Notes under the pieces: model-generated
The model's input: only the letters and a program-made list of their open reading frames with translations
Databases searched by the model: none
Told to the model about the DNA's origin: nothing
Assembly (NCBI GenBank): GCA_022419385.1
Contig: JAJUBI010000007.1
Coordinates: forward strand, 281,768-345,767
Length of the DNA: 64,000 nucleotides
Direction of reading: 5' to 3'
DNA from: Paraconiothyrium sp. Pb-2020
Taxonomy: Eukaryota; Ascomycota; Dothideomycetes; Pleosporales; Didymosphaeriaceae
Shown: in pieces, positions 10,914 to 21,447 of the stretch
How positions within the stretch are numbered: the first letter of the stretch is position 1
Layout of the letters: each line of letters opens with the position of its first letter
Program-made: the position numbers and the translations under genes

Positions 10914-11543
10914 ATGCCGTACGATCCGTCCCTCCCACCGCCAGAGGTTAACATCCTTCTGCTCGGAGACGAGGAAGTCGGCAAATCAACCTTCCTGTCG
11001 CGCCTCTCCCTCGGCATCCGTCCGCACAACGATGACCTCCCACCGTACTCACTACCCCAGCTACGGGACAGTGATCAGCCCTTTACTTTCAACATCTCCC
11101 TTTACAACCGCGCCTACACGCTCGCCTTCTCCGACACCGCCTCGCCTACGTCCTACACGCTCCTCCGTCCCGACTTCATAGTCCTGTGCTACGATATATC
11201 GCGACGCAACACATTGGAGTCCCTACGTACGCGATGGTTACCCATTGTCAACAGCCATTTCAACTATGACGAGGCGTTGCCTGTTATGGTGCTGGGGCTG
11301 AAGCGAGACTTGCGCATGGAATGGACGGAGGAAGAGAAAAAGGACGGTGGGAGAGGGGAGTGCGTCATGCCGCAGGAGGGGTTGGGGCTGGCGACTGAGA
11401 TGCTGTGTGATCGTTATGCAGAGTGCAGCGCCGAAACGGGAGAGCTGTGTAAGGAGGTGCTGGAAGATGTGGCTCGGACGAGTGCGAAGACTACGACCGA
11501 GAATGGTGCGAAAACACAAGGAGCTAATTGCGTTGTGATGTGA
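10914..11543 (+). CDS. Rho/Ras-like small GTPase with CAAX box, atypical
   Basis: Single exon, 209 residues. The ATG at 10914 is preferred over an upstream in-frame ATG at 10875 because it leaves the usual short leader before the first beta strand. The P-loop is GDEEVGKS (18-25). The switch II start reads DTAS (74-77) where DTAG-Q/E is usual. The guanine-specificity motif is LKRD (129-132) rather than TKxD or NKxD, and the G5 motif is ECSAETG (170-176). The C terminus is CVVM after a Thr/Lys/Asn-rich hypervariable tail. This CAAX box with Met should favour farnesylation and membrane anchoring. Loss of the switch II Gly and Gln suggests slow or absent GTP hydrolysis. It lies closest to Rho-family GTPases, with partner unknown. 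Confidence 0.85.
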   Translation: MPYDPSLPPPEVNILLLGDEEVGKSTFLSRLSLGIRPHNDDLPPYSLPQLRDSDQPFTFNISLYNRAYTLAFSDTASPTSYTLLRPDFIVLCYDISRRNTLESLRTRWLPIVNSHFNYDEALPVMVLGLKRDLRMEWTEEEKKDGGRGECVMPQEGLGLATEMLCDRYAECSAETGELCKEVLEDVARTSAKTTTENGAKTQGANCVVM

Positions 11544-11637
11544 GCGTACTCGGGAGCACGACGCATGTTGTTCATTGTATTAAGTGTATTCATGCGTGTA
11601 TTTTCTCTTTCAGATCTATACCCAAACAATAACAGAC

Positions 11638-13032
11638 TCATATTGCAGCCTCGGTTGCCTTCAACGCCCCCACCACTGTGAAGGCCAGTAGTGGAGACAC
11701 GATGTAGCTGATCGTCAGTATCTTGGCCATGCGCTGCTCATCCTCCATGCCTGCACCCGATACTTGTATCATCGAAATCAGTTTCAAGGCAGGTGGTCCA
11801 GTTGGCATCAACATCATCGTAAACCAGAGCATTGGGTCATCTCCCAATAAGCCGCCTTTCCCTTCACTTTTCGCTATCCCGTATATTGCGCCGATGGATA
11901 GCACTGGCCAAATAAACAAGCGGATAACCAGAAGAAACGAAGTTGTAAGCAGCGGTACCTGCGCAACTTGACCACTCGATGGGTGTCTCGATTCCTGGTA
12001 CGAAGAGTAGAGTGTTATACCAGCGACCACCAGCGGAAGTGGTACGAACAATTGTCCGAGACTCTTAAAGCTTTCTGTGAGCCAAGCGGTGAACACACCT
12101 CCACTGAACGTATCGCTGAAGAAGGCCTTGTGAAGCGGAGGAACAAGCCCAATGACAGCGCCCAAGACAGCGCCCATAAGCGGCGCATTCAAGAAGTCGT
12201 AGAAAAAAAGCAGCCACCACTTCATCCTCGGACTCAGCTCACTCCACTTTAAATGCGGGATATACCGCGGTCTGCGCTTCACCGTGGTAAATTTTGGCTT
12301 CGACGGGAAGAACGTGATACTCGCCACGCTCGCATGCCTCGCCCGACCCCGGTCTGCCCTTCGTCGACTCGACGGTACGCCCAATAACCCCGTCCTCTCG
12401 CTTGGCTCAATCTCTTGCACGCCATCCTCCGCATCTGCCACTCCTTCATCGGTATCGGTCAGAGTCCCGCTCGACGACGACAACGACCGATCCTCCTCGT
12501 CACTATCCGGCGCATGCTCGCTATCAATCAACCTCGGTCCTACCGCAAATGTCAAACAGCTACTTATCGTGCTGAACACCAAGAAATAGCTCTTTGCCCT
12601 TGCAATCATTGCTTTCGTGCTATCATCTTTACCGACGAGTACCTCCAGTATCCCCGTCTCGTCCAGACTCTGGATCAACAGCAGCGGATAGCTCGTCGTG
12701 TTGTTGAACATGATGGCACAAGTAATCCAGTCTGGCATCTTGAATAGGACGTGTGCGGCAATGCCAATGAGGAAAGAGATGGTGTGCGCGATAAGAGCCC
12801 AAACAACAACGATGAGGTAGCGGTGCGCGGAGCCGGGGTGCATTTCTGATCCGAGTTGGACCAAGAGGAGCGCGGGGAGGAACATTTTCACGCAGATTTT
12901 GGAGATGGCTTTGCTGTTTTTGGAGTCGAGTAGGCCGAGATGCGCAGCGATGCCGCCGTAGGAGATTACTAGGAGAACCGAAAGCGAGGCCTGGATGGCG
13001 GCTACGAAGCTTGATAAGAGACCGGACGGCAT
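11638..13032 (-). CDS. Auxin efflux carrier family (Mem_trans, PF03547) transporter
   Basis: A single exon of 464 residues. The N-terminal half has a run of hydrophobic helices starting about residue 8, with the family-typical FLPALLLVQLGSEM segment and an FNNTTSYPLLLIQSL segment, where the Asn and Pro sit in the broken helix. A hydrophilic Ser/Asp/Glu-rich loop covers about 175-250. A second set of helices follows, containing the MPTGPPALKL motif. The layout of two five-helix halves around a cytosolic loop is that of fungal PIN-like/ECM3-type carriers, which sit in the ER or plasma membrane and export small organic anions or affect cation tolerance. Its 3' end lies 94 bases from that of the GTPase (convergent). 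The substrate cannot be read from the sequence. Confidence 0.9.
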   Translation of the reverse strand: MPSGLLSSFVAAIQASLSVLLVISYGGIAAHLGLLDSKNSKAISKICVKMFLPALLLVQLGSEMHPGSAHRYLIVVVWALIAHTISFLIGIAAHVLFKMPDWITCAIMFNNTTSYPLLLIQSLDETGILEVLVGKDDSTKAMIARAKSYFLVFSTISSCLTFAVGPRLIDSEHAPDSDEEDRSLSSSSGTLTDTDEGVADAEDGVQEIEPSERTGLLGVPSSRRRADRGRARHASVASITFFPSKPKFTTVKRRPRYIPHLKWSELSPRMKWWLLFFYDFLNAPLMGAVLGAVIGLVPPLHKAFFSDTFSGGVFTAWLTESFKSLGQLFVPLPLVVAGITLYSSYQESRHPSSGQVAQVPLLTTSFLLVIRLFIWPVLSIGAIYGIAKSEGKGGLLGDDPMLWFTMMLMPTGPPALKLISMIQVSGAGMEDEQRMAKILTISYIVSPLLAFTVVGALKATEAAI

Positions 13033-13495
13033 TGTTGCAGCTCTCTCTGGATGAGCCCAATTGACGAAGAGGAAGACGGTCTGCGCGCGTATCGCCTACC
13101 GTAACCGTAGACACTGTTGGGCAACTAGTCGTGATACCGCCAGGTGGCGTCTCCTGATACACCTGCAATACGCGTCGCTGCGGATGCAACGGTTTATGAG
13201 GATGTTGTGATAATCGATAGCATGTACGACGGCGTCATTATCTATAGGTTGGTACCTGGTTTTCTTGTTGCTTGTTTTGGCGTAGTTTTCGTCACGGCTG
13301 AAGGGGAGCACGCCATTCGCTGGAGCGCCGCTGACGCAGGCATGTGGGGTACGGTGAACGCTGGGCTGGACTATACACGGCATAATCCCAAGGCTGGGAT
13401 TCATGCACTCAACCCAACATTGAAAAATTCGTACGGACAATGGGATGGCTGTACGGACAGTAGACGTCTCGTCCGAGGCTTCTTTGCGGGGTATA
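13033..13495. other. Intergenic, no gene seen
   Basis: A 463-base spacer between the transporter start and the end of the gluconolactonase relic. It must contain the promoter of the transporter. The open frames here are short and show no family motifs. Confidence 0.4.
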
Positions 13496-14097
13496 TCATT
13501 CACCCTTCCCATCAGCGTCAATGCCCATACCCTCCAACAATGCCCCTTTAACATGCTGCGCGACCTTCAGCACCCAGAACTTCGTCTCATTTAACAGAAA
13601 TATCTCGCCAGGCCGCCCGAAGCAGAAGTTCGCAACACCACCAGGTATGAGTACCTTGCCTATCAAGCTTCCTCCCGGACTCCAGACGCTCAAGCCGTCA
13701 CCGCAGCCGGAATACACGTTGCCGACAGTATCGCATTTGATGCCATCTGGGACACCGGTATCTGAGTAAGCAAATACGCGTCTGTTGGTGAGGAACGGGG
13801 CGTTGTGGCGCTGGGTTATGTAGAAGGTGTGGATAGTCCGTGCTCTCCTTGCATCTGTATCACCATCACCACGCACAAAGTCGGTGTCTGTGATGTACAC
13901 AGTTCGCTCATCCGGCGAGAAGCAAATTCCATTCGGCTTACCGAAGCCGTCCGCAACAACTCGTGTATCCATTGTCTTGGGATCAAAAATCTTTACACCT
14001 GATTTGCTAATTTTGGCTCTGGTCGAATGCCTTGTTCGGCGCCGTATGCTGGGTCGGTGAACCATATTAAGCCGTCTGAATGCACGACCACGTCATT
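13496..14097 (-). pseudogene. SMP-30/gluconolactonase-like gene, C-terminal half only
   Basis: On the minus strand the first recognisable residues are NDVVVHSDGLIWFTDPAYG, the conserved metal-site strand of SMP-30/gluconolactonase beta-propellers. An in-frame TAG stands immediately before them and AT-rich DNA beyond. About 80 bases later one base is missing: the codon after Asn-Gln-Val reads TA followed by AAG, so the frame shifts. The second frame continues with KIFDPKTMDTRVVADGF, PNGICFSPDE, VYITDTD, DGIKCDTVGNVYSG and GVANFCFG to a stop at 13496. The N-terminal half of the propeller is missing. With a 5' truncation and an internal frameshift this is a relic. A similar but N-terminal relic lies at 29685-30014. 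Confidence 0.8.
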
Positions 14098-14100
14098 CTA

Positions 14101-14390
14101 GGGCCTTCGAGCCTCTTATATCAGTGGCCTATAAAGTATCATAGACGGAGATATATAGATCTAGGCTTAAATACCTATGCCTAACTATATTCATACATAC
14201 TAAACCTTATATTAGTAGCGTTTTTGAAAAGAGCATAGCTATCTTACAGATTCTTACTATTGATTAGCTCAGACCTTCTATTCTTTCGTGTCCATAGTCT
14301 TCTAGCCTTAACTTCTTAAGGCTTAAGTTCGTATATCCAATTAAAAAAGAGATTATTTAGTACTACTTAAACTTCCTATAAGGGTCACGT
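14101..14390. repeat. AT-rich patch, probable decayed mobile element
   Basis: The sequence becomes strongly AT-rich with many TATA, CTTA and TTAAG-like strings, in contrast with the GC-balanced flanks. The change coincides with the point where the gluconolactonase relic loses its 5' half. No terminal repeats or transposase motifs can be recognised. The composition is what repeat-induced point mutation leaves behind, but the element type cannot be stated. Confidence 0.4.
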
Positions 14391-15624
14391 TCCGTGTAGG
14401 GCGTGAAAGTCATGAGAGCAGAGTACCCAGTTACAATGTTTTCCTAGAAAGAGTCAACAATTGAACAACATGCCCGATTGCCTAGGCCTGTGCGTGAAGC
14501 TGCTCCATACCCCACCGCTGCGCCCTGGACCAGGGCCGCGAGCTTAAAAAAATAGCAGCACAAGGGAGCCGTTTTCGAAACAGCCCAAAAACCGAAACGT
14601 ACGGTACAAAGACACCGCTACCGCGCATCTTCTAGCATGTATTCGTTGCCGTGGCTCAACTGCGAGAAGATTCACTGGCTGTCTAGGAGCAACATACGGT
14701 GACGAAGAACCTTCGGTGCCCTCTGTATTGTCAAAGCGCTAGCCCCGCCCCGACAGCCTCGCCAGCCCAGCCGTGGCAGCTCAACCTCATGCGCGCGACA
14801 GCACCAATGTCTACGTGAGGGCTACCATCTCACAATCCACATTGCCGCCACCTAAAATACAGTAGTCAGCCTTTGGCCTTTTGTAGGCCTTCTAAAGGTA
14901 CACATTTGGCTCTGTCTACGTCGCGGCGACTGGTAAGCTCCGTCTTTGTAAGCGTCCTGAGACTCTACCGCAGCCTTGCTTCGTCTGTCTTGTCGCGACT
15001 TAGATTTTGTGGCTTACAGGACGTTGCTCAACAAGATACGCAAGCATTGCCCGGCGCTAGTGTTTTAAGTCGCGCTGGTGGGCCTCCGCGGTATAGGGTT
15101 ACATTTGGTGGAAGGACTCTCGGGTTACCGCGATACTAGTGCACGACATCAAACAAGACGCAGGATAACGCCGCTAGTCACTAACTTTACCGCCGACTAT
15201 GCGATGCTTTCTCTACACGAGGGAACAGATCAAGTCGGCATGAATGGAATCGCAAACGACGAATACAATGGTCGATCCGACAGGCCTCGCGCTGTTTACG
15301 GTTGCGGCGACCTTCTCGTTGATCGCCTGACCGCAAACGATGTCTGAAAGCAAAACCGCAACTACAAGGAATTTAAATGTTGTTTCTCTGCAAACAGCAC
15401 ATCGATCCTTGCGAAGAAGAATTGGGTTTCATTTATACATCGATCCACGTCTCCCAAGCTGCGATGCTACCCAGAAAGCGTTTCTCTGACTCACAAAGTG
15501 AGTATCTCACCTTGAAAAGTTATCTCAATATAATCTTGAAATCGTTTCAGAGAGCTGACTTAGCAATAGCAACAACAACTCTTCCTCGCTGCTCAACGCG
15601 TACGCGTATCTTGCCACCTCAATC
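14391..15624. other. Intergenic, no gene seen
   Basis: About 1.2 kb upstream of the BTB gene. A possible small non-coding or first coding exon sits near 15463-15496 (ATG, then a GTGAGT donor with a CAG acceptor at about 15550), but the frames do not join cleanly to the BTB frame. Nothing else was seen. Confidence 0.35.
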
Positions 15625-16284
15625 ATGCATATAACGATCAAAACGCCGCAACGTTCGTTTATCACTGATCCTGATAATTGGCAGGGTGAAAGTGAATATT
15701 TTCATAACCTGTTTTCTGGGGAATGGAGCGACAAAAAGGAGGACGGCTCATACTTCATCGGAAGTGAAGCCTACGTATTCGAACACATCCTTCAGTATCT
15801 CCGTTCCGGAGTCCTCCCAGTCTTCTACGACAAAAAAACAGGTCACGACTTCCCACTGTACCAAGCTGTACTGGCTGAGTCGAGGTATTTCGCCATCGAT
15901 AGGCTCGAGAAGTGGTTATGCGAACGAAAATATCTGGACGCTGTCAAGATTCGTTATCTGTTTACGAAGACTCAAGAACGAGGAACCTACCAAAAACACA
16001 CTACAACCGGGGCAGACGGTCGCATATTCATGGTAGAGGATCACCTTGTAGATATTACGACAAGCAGTAACATGGAGGTAACCATGGTACCGGTAACGCA
16101 ACAAACCAATGTGTTTTACTGCCCTGATGGAAAGCATGGCCGCAGTAACGAAGAGTATTGTAGGAGCTGCATTGACCGGGCGAGAGTCTCTGTAAATGGT
16201 GGGTGGAGAACCGAGGATCAACTCAAGTGTTTGATCTCTCGAACAGAAGTCATTTTTGACCATGATCTTTGCGTTAACTTTTAG
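15625..16284 (+). CDS. BTB/POZ domain protein (KCTD-like fungal family)
   Basis: The 219-residue frame opens with a BTB fold. It has a first strand HITIKTP, then SEYFHNLFSGEWSD, DGSYFIGSEAYVFEHILQYL and RSGVLPVFYDKKTGHDFPLY, and an AESRYFAIDRLEKWL helix, ending near residue 105. This is the tetramerisation-type BTB common in fungi. The C-terminal half has a CPDG...CRSC cysteine pair and no named domain. The frame is open for about 18 codons upstream of the ATG at 15625 until a TGA, so a short upstream exon could add residues. BTB domains self-associate and can serve as Cullin-3 substrate adaptors. That role is family knowledge, not something visible here. Confidence 0.75.
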   Translation: MHITIKTPQRSFITDPDNWQGESEYFHNLFSGEWSDKKEDGSYFIGSEAYVFEHILQYLRSGVLPVFYDKKTGHDFPLYQAVLAESRYFAIDRLEKWLCERKYLDAVKIRYLFTKTQERGTYQKHTTTGADGRIFMVEDHLVDITTSSNMEVTMVPVTQQTNVFYCPDGKHGRSNEEYCRSCIDRARVSVNGGWRTEDQLKCLISRTEVIFDHDLCVNF

Positions 16285-17536
16285 GATATGGTGCAAAGGC
16301 CCTAGCACGAGTGATTATCTCGAGATGTTTTAGTGGGTTGGATAGGTCAATTACCATCATCTATAAGCACGATCAAGTCGTTACCAACGAGCGGTTGCAA
16401 GCAATGTCCCTAGTTAGCGGTACAAAATCGGGACGGGTTGGGGTCCCTGGACGATCACTGCGCATGAGCACTCTTTCGATACGCCTGGGATGTGATCCGA
16501 GCCATCTCTCAGCTCAAAGAGACCGAGAGTATATTGGAGCTTCGAGCTGTATATGACTTGAAAAGGGGTGTTTTTTTAACAGTGACATGTAAAGCACACT
16601 TAACGATTGAGTGGCTATGACCGGTCTGTGACACGATTCTTCATCATGGCTAAATATACCAGTACCGTATCCTAACATCATATCTCTATGTTACGATCGA
16701 TTGCCTTATATTATGCACCTGCTTAACGTTAACACCACTGAAATTCAAGCCGTATTCCCGTAGCGCATCCTATTGCTCCCTTTTTTTCAAAGACACCCGC
16801 ACGCCACTGAAATAACATAGATACCCTCGAATAGTGCGCTCTGCGACGCAAACTAGAGTCTGGCACTGGGAAACAATACTTGCTGACTCTCATAATAGAG
16901 TCATGGTTGAAATGACAATTTGCAAACTTGGTATCCTAAAGCGAATCGGTCACTAGCTCGGGCCGGTGGTAGACATAGTCACGTGATGTAAGCATCGCTA
17001 CGACTAAATACCGCGTAGTCTTTGCTTACATAAGACATGGCCCCGTCTGCCTGTCGTAGCTTCTTGCTCGACTTGCAGCTAAAGGTAGTGCCAAGGTCGA
17101 ACCATTTCCGCAACTTCAAGTCCCACCTCTGAGGCCAGTCCTAGTCGCATCGGTATCGAACCATGTCAAGCCTGGGCGGATAGGTTTCATGATAATTAGC
17201 CATCTCGATTGGCAGTCGCGGGGAATGGGTGTTCTATATTGCCGCCGCGTCCAAAACTAGTGAAAGGGTGCAGGAGGTGGGACTTGATTGAGTGGAGCCT
17301 GAGCGAAAGTCTGGCAACAATGGTCCTTCCGCCCCAGCCTCAACCTGAAAGCGTAGCAGCGTGAGAGCACGTTTCGTCGTTCTACTCGTATTGAGCGTTC
17401 AACCTGCACTTGGAACATGAGGTCACCTGGATGGAGATTGATGCGCTGCCCCTAGGTATATTTGACGGTTGACTTGTCCGGACGAAAGCTTCATCTCACG
17501 CTTATGCTCAGCTAGGGAAATAGAAGGCACATTCGA
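16285..17536. other. Intergenic, no gene seen
   Basis: About 1.25 kb between the ends of the BTB gene and the deaminase gene, which converge. Frames are short and unsupported. No repeat structure was recognised. Confidence 0.4.
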
Positions 17537-19473
17537 TTAATGCTGCAGCACTCGAAGATTAATAATGTCATCCTTATTCTTGAGCACCAAGCCTAAATCG
17601 CTCAAAAGGATGCCACTAGGAAGACATTTGAAGGAAAATGATAAGCCAAGATCGAAAACGTGGTTCGCGTGCTGATGCAAATCTACGGAGTCCGCATCGA
17701 CCCATCCTACTTGTATAAGTAGGCTAGCGTTTTTCGATGGCTCCTTGATTGTAGGGGCGAGCGTAGTAGGGGTGCGAGAAACTAAAGTGCATGCGTTCTC
17801 GTACGTCATCTCAAGGTGAATTCGACGAGTATGGATCCGTATCGATGAGCCTGAGCTTATGCGTGCTTCAATAGTACCTCCGTGAGACAAAAAACGCAGT
17901 GCTGAAGACCTAGCGGAAAAAGAGCTACTATATTCGGACACACTATAGTGCGAGGTAGATCTGACTGGCGTGACAGCAAGGCTTCTTTCTAGATTGGATT
18001 TGTTGGAGATTGGCATGATCGAGGATTCCATGGATATTGTGGAGGCTGTACATGCTTGAGGAACGAAGACGATGCTCTCACTTGGATCAGCGATAATCTG
18101 TCGAGGTTGATACAGAAATCCTCTAATTCTGCTCTCGAGGAGGCGATTGAGCTCGTCTATAGCTTGCTGCATCCGATCTTTGGACGCTGCTACTGATAAC
18201 ACATCTTCGAGGAGAGGAACTCTCCATCTGGGATATAGCCTGCCATGAGAACTGCGGACGTGGAACCTTCCATGTACCTTGATGAATAGACTGCATAGGA
18301 GACATGCATGCTTGTTGGAGCAAATGATGCGAGGTGACTGTATGGTAGCATCACGCGCTTCGTAGTAGCATAATAGCTGGATCTCTGCATGAACTCTTTT
18401 CGAAGCAAGAGCTTGCGATCGTATTGAAGAGTCAATCTCTGCCCTACTCTTTCCAGTCTTGGCCATCAGTTGCTCGAGAATCCCGTCTTTCCGTCTGGTA
18501 TGACCATGCTCAAGGTTTTGATTAAGCAAGCCTGTAGCAACCGATAGGGGCTCAGCACCACGCGGGCTTGCTGGAAATAGTCCGCTAGGGATCTCTTCTA
18601 TGCTCAGACGACGGAATTTAGAGTCTTTGCGAGCTCTTCTGAGAAGGTATTGTGCCGCATATTGGTATTGAGCAAGACACGTTAACCTTCTAGCCAAGCT
18701 ATCAGCAGCAGGTCCAGACCATGCGGGAGTCTCTTTGGGTATCCGGTTCAAGAGCGCTTGTATGTCAGTCGATGCCAAGATCTTTTCGATAATACGAAGA
18801 ATGACCTTGAGACATTGCCTCCCAGGCCCCGAATGCGCATCAGCCCGAGACAATGCTTCGAGCCTCATGTACTCGTTCTCCAAGGAAGCGATTTGGTTCT
18901 GCACAGACGCAAGTCCGTTGGGTCTTATCCGAAGCTGATTTAGGGTATGCACAGCTTCGCATAGTCTAGAGATAATTGCTGGCTTCGCAGCTTTTCGGAA
19001 AGGCCTTCCATGGCATGAACGAAGGCGACCTAGCAGCCGCGGTTGGCAAGCAGCTATGATCTCTTCGAAGAAGGCTTCTTCATTCCGCTCTGAGACCATG
19101 TAAGTAACGTAAATGAATGAGGCCCAGTGAACATACCCATAGCACACTCTTCCAACGCGCGAGCTATTCTTTTGAAATTTGTCATCCTCTCTCTCTGGCT
19201 GCCGGAGTTCACAGCTGTCCTGACTAAGAGTCCAACAGGGTTGTGTTGTTCCTCTACGCATATTGCTCCAACTGCGTTAGGATCATCCGTATGCGCTAGA
19301 AGAAGGGCGAATGCTTCCGTAATTTGTTGCTCGTGCTGCAGCGTGAGGGTGTGGCCGCCAACTGCGGGAATATCCAGGGGTAGAGAATCCTCCCTAACAG
19401 GTTCGAACGTGGTAGCGCATAGTGCTAGCAAAGCTATATTTTCCGTAAGTGCACCGACCCGTGCAGCCGCCAT
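17537..19473 (-). CDS. OTT_1508-like fungal deaminase
   Basis: Two exons, 19473-19137 and 19089-17537, are separated by a 47-base intron (GTATGT...CTCAG) and give 629 residues. The core reads VHAEIQLLCYYE with His346-Ala-Glu348, followed by RIICSNKHACLLCSLFI with Cys375-x-x-Cys378 as further zinc ligands, then HGRFHVRSSHGRLYPRW. This is the HAE plus CxxC zinc site of the deaminase superfamily in the OTT_1508-like form (Pfam PF14441 is the family I have in mind). The N-terminal 300 residues are helical and unassigned. The C-terminal 200 are Ser-rich and end in a beta-rich segment. Iyer and co-workers related fungal expansions of this family to bacterial toxin deaminases. Its substrate, nucleic acid or nucleotide, is unknown. 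Confidence 0.8.
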
Positions 19474-20088
19474 TTTTTCTAGACTTTTCGTGAAGTTGCA
19501 AAGTGGAATGATTGAGCGAGCTTATCGCAGACAATGAGCGCGACTCGTATCCGTCCCAACGCATGGGTTGATCCGAGCCTTGCATGTACGTCTTAAACCC
19601 ATTGCTCCAACCACTGCGCTGGGTTATCGCCTGATTGGACGCACAATATTGGCAGTCCGCTGAAAGCTGCGGGGGTATGTATCAAGCATCTGAATGAGAA
19701 TACTAGGTTCAAATCTGAAATCAATTATAGCGTGAGTGCGCATCAATACGACAAACTTGCTTCGTTCCCCATCACATTCCCGATCAGCACATTCCTCGAA
19801 TCCGTGGCATATTCCTGAACACCTTTCAACAGAAGGGCTGTGACGCGCCGCTATTAAGTTTCAAGAATGCCTTGATTGCTTCTTCGTGAGCGATGGGCAG
19901 TTTTGAAGCTGCATCCGAGTACTGATTGCAACAGCATGTCACAACGTGCCTCTGAAACCCGATTGAACAGAAATTATCGTTTTGCGTTTGTGTTGGCTGC
20001 AGCTTCGACTTCCAACTTCGACTTCCAATCTGTTCTTGGTCACGTTAACATGTTGTCAAGCATTTTGCATATTATTACTCACCTTACA
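19474..20088. other. Intergenic, no gene seen
   Basis: A 615-base spacer upstream of the deaminase gene and downstream of the F-box relic. It holds the deaminase promoter. A weak tRNA-like A-box string was examined and rejected. Confidence 0.4.
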
Positions 20089-20580
20089 CTATGGGCATGT
20101 GCTATGCACTGAGTCAAACTCTCCACAGTAGTAGCAGACCGTTCCGGTGCCAGTATTAGCGCCTCCATATCTAAAATAGGATTTTCTTTGGTATACGCCT
20201 TGCGAAATCCCACATTGAATACATGTTCGTCCACACTTGCTATACACCGAGGCCGGCTTTCCGCGCTTGCCCTGCATCATTGCGTTGGTGAAAAAGATTG
20301 CTGAACGTATACGACGGCACCGCGCGCAGGCAAAGTAGTCCTTTCCGGCAATCGGCTGTTTAAGATGTTGTGGTCGTTGAGAGGTGTGGTCATATTGCGG
20401 CCATGTTTCCATCTCGAGAAGATCCAACATGTCATATCTTGCATTGGAATCAAGGTTATCGATCTTGATGTACAGGGAGCGACAAGTGAGTCGCAAAGCT
20501 TGGCGAGATGCGTACTAAAGCGATGATTGAATCTGTTGCAGGAGTTCTGTTGGTAGTTCTGGTAAAGTTGCAGATGCCAT
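20089..20580 (-). pseudogene. F-box protein gene with one in-frame stop
   Basis: Starting at the ATG at 20580, the minus strand reads an F-box beginning LPTELLQQIQSSL. It then meets TAG at 20517-20515 and continues in the same frame with YASRQALRLTCRSLYIKID to a stop at 20089. The F-box consensus runs unbroken across the stop, so no intron is needed or possible. The downstream half has a zinc-ribbon-like set (CARCRRIRS, CIQCG, VCYYCGEF) typical of a family of short fungal F-box proteins. A CAG or TGG codon turned into TAG explains the stop. Everything else (163 further codons) is intact, so the lesion looks recent. Restart inside the frame is conceivable but would lose the F-box. Confidence 0.75.
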
Positions 20581-21447
20581 GGTCCATTAGGAATATCTGC
20601 TGGCACGAATTTGGAATAGCACAAAGCTGTCTGAGGTCTTCTCGAGGCATCAATCACATGTTGTATGACAACGACAAGGGTCAAATGTGGGGTAGATATC
20701 GACACGGTGCTGGTTCGTGACACGCGCTAGCGATAACCAAATGATTGGCTTGCAGTACGTGCCTGGGCTCACTATAAGTGGGATACATTGGATGGAGTAT
20801 CCAACATAGCGGCTTCACCGGAAAGTCCCTGTGACACACCCTTGAGAGACTAAACCCAATAGCCATTTCGTTCAGGAACGGTACCTACCAGTGGAAATGT
20901 AACAGCAGAGATTTATTGCAACCTTGTTCATTGGTGCGTCTAAACTCATGTGGTACACCTCAATGCAGCACTATGCACTGTCGTTGTCCTTATCTCTTGG
21001 CGTTAGCAGCTAGGCCTACATGTATCCCAGCTCCAGAGCACAGCAACTACTGTCGAGGTAGCGAACTCTGATTGGCATGCGTTGTCAGATGTGAAGTAGG
21101 AATGATTCATTCCATAAACGCTGTGTGAAATGGTGATCGCATGGTCACTGCAAGCGCATTACTATACCTTGGCGACGGTTGCGGTAAAGGTCAGTTGCCA
21201 GCAAGGCACCCTACATAGAGCTCAATTTTCGATGCCAGTCACTGATTGTGCCCCTCATCCTGGAATGCTGGTCGCTCTTCGTGTTGTCACCACAAGTTTG
21301 CCGCTCACCCTGGAATGAAAGAGCAAGCTCACAGGAATTTTAGTGCGAGTGAAGAGCGCCCGTTCCTCATGTATTTCAGCTCGGCCATGGAAGCACCGAC
21401 TTATCATTTTTCGACTTTAGAGCAGCTACGACCCTTCCTCCGCTATC
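20581..21447. other. Divergent spacer, no gene seen
   Basis: About 870 bases between the F-box relic (minus) and the exonuclease gene (plus). No coding signal or repeat was recognised. Confidence 0.4.

Noticed and set aside
19560..19650. tRNA-like string on the minus strand (A-box-like GCGCAGTGG followed by a TTTAAGA loop)
   Set aside because: The acceptor ends do not pair, the anticodon stem is mismatched, and no good B box (GGTTCGANTCC) is present at the right distance.
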